Positions 1 through 6,617 of a DNA stretch of 7,086 bases are shown piece after piece. Under the pieces are notes generated by a model. The model was not told the DNA's origin and searched no databases. It saw only the letters and a list, made by a program, of their open reading frames with translations. Location of the stretch: assembly GCA_947457085.1 (NCBI GenBank), contig CANGUS010000094.1, forward strand, positions 1 to 7,086, in the 5' to 3' direction. The number at the start of each line of letters is the position of its first letter. Position 1 is the stretch's first letter. Origin of the DNA: Bacteroidota bacterium. Lineage in GTDB: Bacteria > Bacteroidota > Bacteroidia > Chitinophagales > Chitinophagaceae. The position numbers and the translations under genes were made by a program.

Positions 1-1140
1 TGCAATCCCATCAGGAAAAGCATATAGACTTAAATTTTTTACAGTATCACTGGCATTCGGTAAAAATGTTAATTGAGTAGGTAAAGTAGAGTAATCGATT
101 GAATTTTGGGCATTGCCTCCATATTGCAGATTAATAGTATCGGCATAAACGGTTCCTGAAACTATTTTACGAGTTAGTTTTAAATTGGCGCTATCGCATC
201 CTTCCACAATTACAGGGGCACCTGAAGTAGAAGTTAGTCCTGCACTTAATTTTATTTGAACAATATTCGAAGTAAAACTTCCTGCTTTTAAGAAAACACC
301 AGAATCTAACGCAGCATCTCCTTTGTCAGCAATAGCTAATTTAATATGATAAGTTGAACATGGAATTACTTGAGACATAGCTGTTAAAACAGTAGTAAAA
401 CCAGGATAAGATACTGTGGGTCCTCCTGCATTGCATACAAAATATTGACAAGTATTGTTCGTTGCACTGAAGGCAGTGCATCCAGCTGTATTCGCAAAAC
501 AATAATTGGTCGTATTGCAACAACCAGGATTATTGGGGCAATAGATTGTGCTAATTGCTACTGGGCATGTTGCAGACCCAGGTACTAAGGCAATATTTTT
601 TGCACCATTTGAATAAGGACCTGCAATGCCCGGACCACTTAAAAAGAAACCAAAAACATCATTAAAGTTAGAACATGTGTAACTTGGATATTCACATGAA
701 CCAAACACATAATCAAATTTAACGGTATCCCCTAAAGTGGTAAAGTCGAATTCTAAAATACATTTATCAAAAGTTGTACCTCCGATTAATGTTGTTAAAT
801 CAGGATCTCCCCCATTCCCAGTTGAACCAGTATGAATAGATGCTGGATTATTTACCCCTATAGAGAATCCATTTGTTGCAGCAACACCAGAAGTTAATGT
901 AATTCCACTGTCTAGTCCCAAATTACTCGAGGTTACAGTAAAAATACCACTCCCATGATTAATTCCATCGCTTGCATTTGAGCCACAGTTCAAAGTTGCA
1001 TTGGCTGTTGTTACACCAAAACCTACTAATTTTTGAGCCAATTGTGCGGCACTATTGTTGGCAGTTACATTTATTTGTGCATCTACAATTTGAATTGATA
1101 AACTTAATATGCATAAAAAAAGCAGTGTTAATTTTTTCAT
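1..1140 (-). CDS. Secreted choice-of-anchor L domain protein, C-terminus missing (partial)
   Basis: Open frame of 380 codons running off the left edge with no stop. I translated it from the reverse complement. The start is the ATG at 1140-1138, followed by a type I signal peptide (MKKLTLLFLC..., cleavage probably after VDA at residue 21). Residues about 25-290 match the choice-of-anchor L domain: FDYVFGS (142-148), NFNDVFGFFLSGPGI (158-172), NIALVPG (182-188), GFTTVLTA (247-254), PCSTYHIKLAIADKGD (260-275) and DSGVFLKAGSF (279-289). Residues about 308-380 (VEGCDSA, then a beta-rich stretch ending FPDGIA) resemble the Calx-beta-like modules that follow this domain in Bacteroidota adhesins. The mature part has 14 Cys, seven of them clustered at 201-236. 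By family knowledge such proteins are large surface or secreted proteins, often ending in a T9SS sorting or gliding-associated C-terminal domain. That end is not visible here, so the export route is inference. It is divergent from gldF. Confidence 0.88.
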   Translation of the reverse strand, partial: MKKLTLLFLCILSLSIQIVDAQINVTANNSAAQLAQKLVGFGVTTANATLNCGSNASDGINHGSGIFTVTSSNLGLDSGITLTSGVAATNGFSIGVNNPASIHTGSTGNGGDPDLTTLIGGTTFDKCILEFDFTTLGDTVKFDYVFGSCEYPSYTCSNFNDVFGFFLSGPGIAGPYSNGAKNIALVPGSATCPVAISTIYCPNNPGCCNTTNYCFANTAGCTAFSATNNTCQYFVCNAGGPTVSYPGFTTVLTAMSQVIPCSTYHIKLAIADKGDAALDSGVFLKAGSFTSNIVQIKLSAGLTSTSGAPVIVEGCDSANLKLTRKIVSGTVYADTINLQYGGNAQNSIDYSTLPTQLTFLPNASDTVKNLSLYAFPDGIA

Positions 1141-1275
1141 TTAATTCCCTGTTTAGTATTTAAGACGACTTAAAGTTAACAAAAGTTTGTTATACTTTGT
1201 TTCTATTAACATTCCCAAAATTTACATTCTGATATATTGCAATACTTGTTTATTTTCGCATTCTTTAATTTTTTT
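1141..1275. other. Divergent intergenic region between the choice-of-anchor L gene and gldF
   Basis: This 135-bp A+T-rich gap must hold the start signals of two diverging genes. I found no exact TAnnTTTG box on either strand. The nearest matches are TAACTTTA on the minus strand (1178-1171, about 30 nt before the minus-strand ATG), and TATACTTTG (1191-1199) and TATTTTCG (1251-1258) on the plus strand. None has a TTG at the usual 19-21 nt upstream, so no promoter is called. The leader just before the gldF ATG is U-rich with no Shine-Dalgarno sequence. Confidence 0.4.
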
Positions 1276-2010
1276 ATGTATAGTATTTTCAAAAAAGAAC
1301 TGAGTTCATTTTTTAGCTCACTAGTTGGCTACATTGCCATTGTTGTTTTTTTAATTATTTGCGGTTTTTTTTTGTGGGTTGCACCAGATAATAACATGCT
1401 CGATTTTGGCTATGCCTCTATGGATAAATTTTTTGCATTAGCCCCATGGATCATTTTATTTTTAATACCTGCATTAACTATGCGCTCATTTTCAGATGAA
1501 TATAAAGCAGGCACTATTGAAGTATTGTTTACACTTCCTTTAAAAGACAGAGAAATTATTTTAGGTAAATTTTTCGCTTCCTCCCTCATTGTTGTTTTTG
1601 CAATATTTCCTACCTTGTTATACGTAATTACCTTAGCTAGTTTATCAGTTATCAAAAACAATGTAGACACAGGTGCAATTATAGGCTCCTACATTGGTTT
1701 GCTTTTTTTATGTGGCGCTTTTACTTCTATTGGATTATTTGCATCCTCTATTTCAAACAATCAAGTGATTGCATTTTTAATAGCGGTTTTTATTAATTTT
1801 ATTGTGTTTGCAGGATTTGAGACCATAAGCAAAATACCTATGTTTGATAACGGAATCGATTATATTTTGAGCCAAATAGGCATGCAATTTCATTATGACT
1901 CCATTAGCAGAGGACTCATTGACTCTCGAGACATGATATATTTTATGAGTGTGATTGCGTTGTTTATTTTAGCTGCGAGAATTGCTTTAGGAAAAAGAAA
2001 ATGGAATTAA
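1276..2010 (+). CDS. gldF: Gliding motility-associated ABC transporter permease GldF
   Basis: Inner-membrane permease of the GldAFG ABC transporter, 244 residues, the usual size for the family. I start it at the ATG at 1276, because MYSIFKKELSSFFSS is the typical GldF N-terminus. A TTG at 1237 would add 13 atypical residues. About six hydrophobic segments are visible (roughly 14-35, 54-69, 97-121, 137-157, 163-182, 219-237). Diagnostic motifs are TMRSFSDEYKAGTIEVLFTL (68-87) and GKFFASS (97-103), as in ABC-2 type permeases, and HYDSISRGLIDSRDMIYF (206-223) near the C-terminus, characteristic of GldF. gldG follows after 25 bp, so the two are almost certainly co-transcribed. The ATPase subunit GldA is not in the window. 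By established knowledge GldAFG was linked to gliding in Flavobacterium johnsoniae but is absent from some gliding Bacteroidota, so it is not considered a core motor part. Its substrate is not known to me. Confidence 0.93.
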   Translation: MYSIFKKELSSFFSSLVGYIAIVVFLIICGFFLWVAPDNNMLDFGYASMDKFFALAPWIILFLIPALTMRSFSDEYKAGTIEVLFTLPLKDREIILGKFFASSLIVVFAIFPTLLYVITLASLSVIKNNVDTGAIIGSYIGLLFLCGAFTSIGLFASSISNNQVIAFLIAVFINFIVFAGFETISKIPMFDNGIDYILSQIGMQFHYDSISRGLIDSRDMIYFMSVIALFILAARIALGKRKWN

Positions 2011-2035
2011 GTAGAACCCGATTTTAAGAAACAAA

Positions 2036-3754
2036 ATGAAAGAAAATAAATCTATCAAACAAAAAATGATTACTCGTTTTGCATTGCTTGCCATCATATT
2101 GGTGATGCTTAACATCGTTAGCTCTAAATTTCACAAACAATTTGATTTAACCTCAGAAAAACGATTTTCACTATCCACTCCAACAAAAGATTTACTTACA
2201 ACTTTGAATGAAGATGTAGTAATTGAAGTCTATTTAAAAGGAAGTTTTCCAGCAGGGTTTCAACGATTGCAAGAATCTACTAGAGAAGTTCTTCAACAAT
2301 TTAAAGTGTATGGTGGCAACCGCATTCGATTTGAATTTATCAATCCTTTAGAAGGTAAAAATGAAAAAGAAAAAGAAACCGTCTTTGGAGTACTAGCCAA
2401 CAAAGGCATTAATCCTGTTAATTTACAAGTACAGCAAGATGAAGATGAAGGGTATTCTCAAAAAATTATTTATCCATCCGCTCTTGTTTCTATCAATGGA
2501 AAAGAAGAACCGGTTAATTTATTAGAGAGTCATTTGAGCATGTCGCCTGACGAAAAATTACATCATGCATCGCTCATGCTAGAATACAAGTTTGCTTCCG
2601 CGATAAAAAAATTACGTCAACCCGACAAAAAGAAAGTAGCTATTGTGGCAGGAAACATGGAGCTTTTGGGCATGAATACGATTGACATTCTATACTCTTT
2701 AGAAAAAATATATGATTTAGACACGATTGATTTATCGCACACTATTGGCATCCCGAATATTTATACCACTGCATTTATTATTTCACCAACTACTACTTTT
2801 GATGAGCAAAATAAATTTAAACTAGATCAATTTGTAATGCATGGTGGTAGAATTTTATGGTGTATTGAGCAATTAAAATATGATATGGACTCCTTAAAAA
2901 ATAGTTCCGCTACTATGGCCATGGACTATAATTTAAATCTAGAAGACATGTTGTTTAATTACGGAGTTCGTATTAATCCCGATTTTATAGAAGACTACCA
3001 ACAAGCGAACCCAATACCAGTAACGGTAGGCATGATAGGCAATCAACCAGACATTAAATTATTACCTTGGTCATATTATCCTTACAGCATTCCTACCTCA
3101 AAACATCCTATCGTAAATAATATGGATGCGGTGATGTTTATGATGGCTAGTAGCATGGATACCATTGCCAATCCAGAAGTTAAAAAAACCATTTTACTTA
3201 CATCTTCTAATAGAAGTAGACGCGTACCTGCACCAGTAAGAATTAGCTTAAGTAATTTAAAATTTAAACCTACCCCTGAAATGTTTAGAGAAGCAAACAT
3301 TCCGATGGCAGTATTATTAGAAGGTAAATTTAAATCGTTATTTGCTAATAGAATTGATCCTCATTTTATCAAAATATATGAAGACTCATTAAACCAAGAC
3401 TATAAAACGGCTTGTGAAAAAGAGAATAAAATGATTGTAGTGTCAGATGGGAATGTTCCTATGAATGATTTTTCTCAGGCTCGAGGGCCAATGGAATCAG
3501 GCTATTATAAATTCACAGAACAAATGTTTGCCAATAAAAACTTCATATTGAACTGCATGGAGTACTTAACTGAAGACGTAAATTTATTGGAAGCTAGAAG
3601 CAAAAGTGAAAAATTACGATTGTTAGACATGGCTCGGATTAAAAACGAAAAACTAAAATGGCAGATTGTAAATATTGGTTTACCTATTGCACTGGTACTT
3701 ATTTTTGCAAATGCTTATTTCTTCTTCAGAAAAAGAAAATATGAAAAGAAATAA
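2036..3754 (+). CDS. gldG: Gliding motility-associated ABC transporter auxiliary/substrate-binding protein GldG
   Basis: A 572-residue protein anchored at both ends, typical in length for GldG. There is a transmembrane helix at about 13-29 (ALLAIILVMLNIVSS) and another at about 545-564 (IVNIGLPIALVLIFANAYFF), followed by a basic tail (RKRKYEKK). The large middle part is therefore expected in the periplasm. The conserved FDLTSEKRFSLS (36-47) just after the first helix marks the ABC_transp_aux/GldG family. Other family-like stretches are PVNLLE (159-164), AVLLEGKFKSLFANR (425-439), the NFILNCMEYLTED block (502-514) and the region after it (LLEARSKSEKLRLL, 517-530). It lies 25 bp downstream of gldF in the same direction, as gldF-gldG pairs usually do, and would form the membrane part of the GldAFG transporter. 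The start ATG has an A-rich leader (AAGAAACAAA) without a Shine-Dalgarno site, as is normal in Bacteroidota. No truncation or frameshift is seen. Confidence 0.93.
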   Translation: MKENKSIKQKMITRFALLAIILVMLNIVSSKFHKQFDLTSEKRFSLSTPTKDLLTTLNEDVVIEVYLKGSFPAGFQRLQESTREVLQQFKVYGGNRIRFEFINPLEGKNEKEKETVFGVLANKGINPVNLQVQQDEDEGYSQKIIYPSALVSINGKEEPVNLLESHLSMSPDEKLHHASLMLEYKFASAIKKLRQPDKKKVAIVAGNMELLGMNTIDILYSLEKIYDLDTIDLSHTIGIPNIYTTAFIISPTTTFDEQNKFKLDQFVMHGGRILWCIEQLKYDMDSLKNSSATMAMDYNLNLEDMLFNYGVRINPDFIEDYQQANPIPVTVGMIGNQPDIKLLPWSYYPYSIPTSKHPIVNNMDAVMFMMASSMDTIANPEVKKTILLTSSNRSRRVPAPVRISLSNLKFKPTPEMFREANIPMAVLLEGKFKSLFANRIDPHFIKIYEDSLNQDYKTACEKENKMIVVSDGNVPMNDFSQARGPMESGYYKFTEQMFANKNFILNCMEYLTEDVNLLEARSKSEKLRLLDMARIKNEKLKWQIVNIGLPIALVLIFANAYFFFRKRKYEKK

Positions 3755-3824
3755 AATTGAATACCCCTGTCAATTAAATATCAAAATTCTTAAAACATTA
3801 ACTTAGCATAAAAATTACAAGATC

Positions 3825-4754
3825 ATGAAACGCATCCTATTTTTATTTTTTACTTTATTTCTATTTGCTTCAACTACTTTGTTAGCTCAAGATAGAATAT
3901 ACCCAAGAAATTCAAAAAAGTTTATCAAGGCAAAAATATCAGAAGTGGGACTTGATGAAATTAAATACAAAGAATTCGACAACCAGGATGGCCCTGTATT
4001 TAGTATTGAAAAAGATGAGATTGAAAAAATAGAATATGCAAGCGGACGAATTGAAAAGTTTGAACAATCTATTTCTGCCAAAGTTTCAATAGCTGAAATG
4101 CATAAAAACAATTTGAAAATTGGCTTCCTGTCCCCTATTTTTTGCCACCTGCATATTTCCTTTGAGAAAGGTGTGAAACAAGGGCAGTCGTGGGAAGTGC
4201 ATAGTACATTTATTGGTATTGGACAACGACCTTATCCATATAGCTATTACAGACCCAATTCTAACCTAGTAGAATATTATTATAAAAAACAAGCAGGATT
4301 GATGGTTGGTGCTGGATATAAATTTAGTTTTACACCAGATTATATTGTCAGAGGATCAAGAAGCAGACATATTTTACAAGGTAGTTTTTTCAGACCTTCT
4401 GCATACTTAGGTGGTTTTAAATACAACACCTATTCGATAAATATGAGCAACAATATCTCAACTAAAAAAACAACTATTTTTACAGGAGCCCTTATTGCAG
4501 AATTAGGCAAGCAATGGATTATGTCGAACAGAGCTTCCTTGGAAATATATGGTGGTATTGGCTATGGGTTTGATACAAGACCAATAATAAACAGAGATTT
4601 CGCTAGCGTAAGCGATTACACTTCTTTTTATTATTTATACAATCGTTTATCCAACAACCCTAGCTCCAATTCTTTTTTAGTGATCAATGGTGGCATTAAA
4701 TTGGGCTATTTATTTCATACAAAAAAAGAAAGAGAAAGTTTGAAAAAGAAGTAA
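3825..4754 (+). CDS. Uncharacterised exported protein, probable outer-membrane beta-barrel
   Basis: I do not recognise a named gene. The 309-residue product begins with a clear signal peptide (MKRILFLFFTLFLFASTTLLA, cleavage likely A21/Q22). Residues about 22-80 form a small module (AKISEVGLDEIKYKEFDN, then GPVFSIEKDEIEKIEYASG) of a kind found at the N-terminus of many Bacteroidota envelope proteins. From about 96 onward, alternating aromatic/small-residue strands with glycine turns (LKIGFLSPIF, STFIGIGQRPY, GLMVGAGYKFSF, LEIYGGIGYGFD, LVINGGIKLGYLF) suggest an 8-12 strand outer-membrane barrel of the DUF3575/porin-like type. The ending is lysine-rich (KKERESLKKK) and not the usual terminal aromatic, which is slightly odd for a barrel. 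It begins 70 bp after gldG on the same strand, with no convincing terminator between, and a strong terminator follows 93 bp after its stop. It may be the last gene of a gldF-gldG transcript. A TAACTTAG (3799-3806) is a weak -7-like box of its own. Confidence 0.75.
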   Translation: MKRILFLFFTLFLFASTTLLAQDRIYPRNSKKFIKAKISEVGLDEIKYKEFDNQDGPVFSIEKDEIEKIEYASGRIEKFEQSISAKVSIAEMHKNNLKIGFLSPIFCHLHISFEKGVKQGQSWEVHSTFIGIGQRPYPYSYYRPNSNLVEYYYKKQAGLMVGAGYKFSFTPDYIVRGSRSRHILQGSFFRPSAYLGGFKYNTYSINMSNNISTKKTTIFTGALIAELGKQWIMSNRASLEIYGGIGYGFDTRPIINRDFASVSDYTSFYYLYNRLSNNPSSNSFLVINGGIKLGYLFHTKKERESLKKK

Positions 4755-4847
4755 ACCATTAAGTTTTCTCGCAGCTAGGGAATTTGAAAAATTTTCTTTT
4801 TTTCGATCTCTTTTTAACTCAATCTTTTTGTTTAAGAAAATATTTAG

Positions 4848-4884
4848 AACAGCGTACTTCATTTTAGAATACGCTGTTTTTTTT
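4848..4884 (+). terminator. Rho-independent terminator closing the gldFG-OMP unit
   Basis: AACAGCGTA (4848-4856) pairs perfectly with TACGCTGTT (4870-4878). After a single bulged C (4857) a further TTC/GAA pairing encloses an ATTTTA loop (4861-4866). A run of eight T (4877-4884) overlaps and follows the 3' arm. The T tract is on the plus strand only, so the direction is that of gldF, gldG and the 3825 gene. It separates them transcriptionally from porX. Confidence 0.88.
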
Positions 4885-4964
4885 GACTCATAATCTATCA
4901 AATCTCAAAAGATGTTTACAGAAAATTTAGAGTTGACTTCCTAATTCACAATTTTTTCTTAAAA

Positions 4965-4974
4965 AGAACGTTCT
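4965..4974. promoter_or_regulatory. Perfect 10-bp palindrome AGAACGTTCT, possible operator for porX
   Basis: AGAAC/GTTCT is an exact inverted repeat without spacer, centred about 20 bp before the start of the porX -7 box. This is where a Bacteroidota -33 TTG element would normally lie, and no TTG is present there. The placement is what one expects of an activator or repressor site for a dimeric protein. A 10-bp palindrome in A+T-rich DNA can occur by chance, so the role is inference. Confidence 0.35.
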
Positions 4975-4988
4975 AAGTGCATTAAGTA

Positions 4989-4996
4989 TACATTTG
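4989..4996 (+). promoter_or_regulatory. Probable porX promoter, -7 box TACATTTG
   Basis: TACATTTG matches the Bacteroidota -7 consensus TAnnTTTG exactly. It lies 15 bp before the porX ATG, giving a very short leader of roughly 10 nt made almost only of A and T (AAAAAATAAAAAAT). There is no recognisable -33 TTG at the normal spacing; a palindrome occupies that position instead. The upstream terminator at 4848-4884 supports an independent transcript starting here. Confidence 0.55.
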
Positions 4997-5011
4997 TAAA
5001 AAATAAAAAAT

Positions 5012-6562
5012 ATGAGCACAAAAATTCTTTGGATTGATGATGAAATGGATTCATTGGCTTCGCAAGTTATGTTTTTAGAAAACAAAGGCTATGAGGTGGA
5101 ACGCATTTCAAATGGATATGACGGGTTGGAATATGTCAAAGCAAATCATGTGGATGTTATTTTATTAGATGAAAGTATGCCGGGCATGACGGGCTTAGAA
5201 ACCCTGTCGCAAATAAAAGAGTACAATACCCATATTCCGGTGGTGATGGTTACTAAAAATGAAGCCGAACACATTATGGAAGATGCCATTGGCGCACAAA
5301 TCACTGACTATTTGATAAAACCAGTAAATCCCAATCAAATTTTACTGACGCTGAAAAAAATCATTGATAGCAAAACCCTCGTGAGCGAAAAAACAACGTC
5401 TACCTATCAACAAGAATTTAGAAATTTGTTTATGGCACTAAACAACAACCCTGATTATAAAGAATGGTGTGAGTTGTATAAAAAAATTGTATACTGGGAA
5501 TTGGAAATGGAGAAATCGAACAGCCCAGAAATGCAAGAAATTCATCAATCTCAAAAAGAAGAAGCCAACAATGAATTTTGCAAGTTCGTAGACAAAAACT
5601 ACACAAAATGGATAAAAGATAGTGATAAAGCGCCTGTGATGAGCAACACCTTGTTAAAAAAACAAGTTTTTCCTCAATTAGAAAAAGGCAAACCGGTTTT
5701 CTTTGTTTTAATTGATAATTTACGTTTCGATCAATGGAGAACCATTCAATCAAAATTTGCCGAAAGCTATAAAATTTTAGAAGAAGAAATTATGTTGGCT
5801 ATTTTGCCGACCACTACCCAATATAGCAGAAATGCTATTTTTTCGGGCTTATTACCTATCGATATTGAAAAAAAATATCCAATAGAATGGAAAAACGACG
5901 ATGAAGATGGAGGTAAAAATTTGTATGAAGAACAGTTTTTGCAAGATCAATTAAATCGAAATGGCTTGGGTGATATTAAATTTTCATACACGAAAGTAAC
6001 CAATCATTTTGCAGGTGAACAATTGGTCAATAACATTGGTAATTTATTGCATAACGACTTAAATGTAATCGTTTATAATTTTGTAGACATGCTCTCTCAT
6101 GCAAGAACCGAAATGGAAGTATTGAAAGAATTAGCCAATGATGAAATTTCTTACCGATCTATAACGAATAGTTGGTTTGAGCACTCCCCTTTACATCAAG
6201 CATTAAAAAAAGTAGCCGATAAAAATATAAAATTAATTGTGGGCACGGATCATGGAAGTGTGCAAGTTAAATCGCCGAGTAAAGTAATTGGAGATAAGCA
6301 AACAACTACCAATATTAGATACAAGCATGGAAAAAATTTAAATTATGAAAACAAAGTAGTACTCGCGTTTAAAGAACCAAACGAAATAGGATTGCCAAAA
6401 CCCAATTTTAATTCTTCATTTATTTTTGCGAAACATGATGGTTATTTATGCTACCCGAACAACTACAATCATTATGTAAATTTCTTTAAAAATACATTTC
6501 AACATGGCGGCGTTTCTCTTGAGGAAATGTTGGTGCCTATTATAAAAATGGAGAGCAAGTAA
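5012..6562 (+). CDS. porX: Response regulator PorX with PglZ/alkaline-phosphatase-like effector domain
   Basis: A 516-residue two-component response regulator matching PorX in length and domain order. Receiver domain (1-120): acidic pair D9/D10, phospho-acceptor D53 (LLDESMPGMTG), T81 and K103 (LIKP) are all present, so it should be phosphorylatable. A helical linker (about 130-215) precedes a PglZ domain of the alkaline phosphatase superfamily. The expected metal and catalytic residues are visible: D235 (LIDNLR), T269 in PTTTQYSRNAIFSG (266-279, likely nucleophile), D359 and H363 (VDMLSHAR), D413/H414 (GTDHGS) and H498 (QHGGVSLEEM). By established knowledge, PorX with its kinase PorY regulates T9SS genes, and Porphyromonas gingivalis PorX has phosphodiesterase activity on oligonucleotides. 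PorY is not in this window. The ATG is preceded by an A-rich leader and its own probable promoter. It is set off from gldFG by a terminator but sits in the same neighbourhood. Confidence 0.94.
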   Translation: MSTKILWIDDEMDSLASQVMFLENKGYEVERISNGYDGLEYVKANHVDVILLDESMPGMTGLETLSQIKEYNTHIPVVMVTKNEAEHIMEDAIGAQITDYLIKPVNPNQILLTLKKIIDSKTLVSEKTTSTYQQEFRNLFMALNNNPDYKEWCELYKKIVYWELEMEKSNSPEMQEIHQSQKEEANNEFCKFVDKNYTKWIKDSDKAPVMSNTLLKKQVFPQLEKGKPVFFVLIDNLRFDQWRTIQSKFAESYKILEEEIMLAILPTTTQYSRNAIFSGLLPIDIEKKYPIEWKNDDEDGGKNLYEEQFLQDQLNRNGLGDIKFSYTKVTNHFAGEQLVNNIGNLLHNDLNVIVYNFVDMLSHARTEMEVLKELANDEISYRSITNSWFEHSPLHQALKKVADKNIKLIVGTDHGSVQVKSPSKVIGDKQTTTNIRYKHGKNLNYENKVVLAFKEPNEIGLPKPNFNSSFIFAKHDGYLCYPNNYNHYVNFFKNTFQHGGVSLEEMLVPIIKMESK

Positions 6563-6617
6563 AATAATGTTTATTGGTTAACTGTTAATGATTAATTTCG
6601 TTTAATAGTTTTTTTAT

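Noticed and set aside
1111..1140. Cys10 in the signal peptide of the choice-of-anchor L protein as a lipoprotein site
   Set aside because: The preceding residues (LFLC) do not form a lipobox, the Cys is in the middle of the hydrophobic core, and a good type I site (VDA/Q) follows.
972..1163. Plus-strand open frame of 63 codons opposite the choice-of-anchor L gene
   Set aside because: It overlaps the signal peptide and N-terminal region of a well-supported minus-strand gene and shows no family likeness.
1237..1275. Alternative TTG start giving gldF 13 extra residues
   Set aside because: The extra residues (MQYLFIFAFFNFF) do not belong to the GldF N-terminus, and the ATG at 1276 gives the family's standard beginning and length.
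1410..1670. Minus-strand open frame of 86 codons opposite gldF
   Set aside because: It falls entirely within conserved GldF membrane segments and motifs, with no independent support.
3755..3775. AATTGA/TCAATT inverted repeat right after the gldG stop as a terminator
   Set aside because: Only six weak A/T-rich pairs with a 9-base loop and no T tract after it.
4780..4800. GAAAAATTTTC followed by a T run as a terminator
   Set aside because: The repeat leaves no room for a loop and has almost no G/C pairs. The real terminator is at 4848-4884.
5430..5753. Antisense open frame of 107 codons within porX
   Set aside because: It lies wholly inside the conserved porX frame, has no recognisable features and reads as a shadow of the A+T-rich coding strand.
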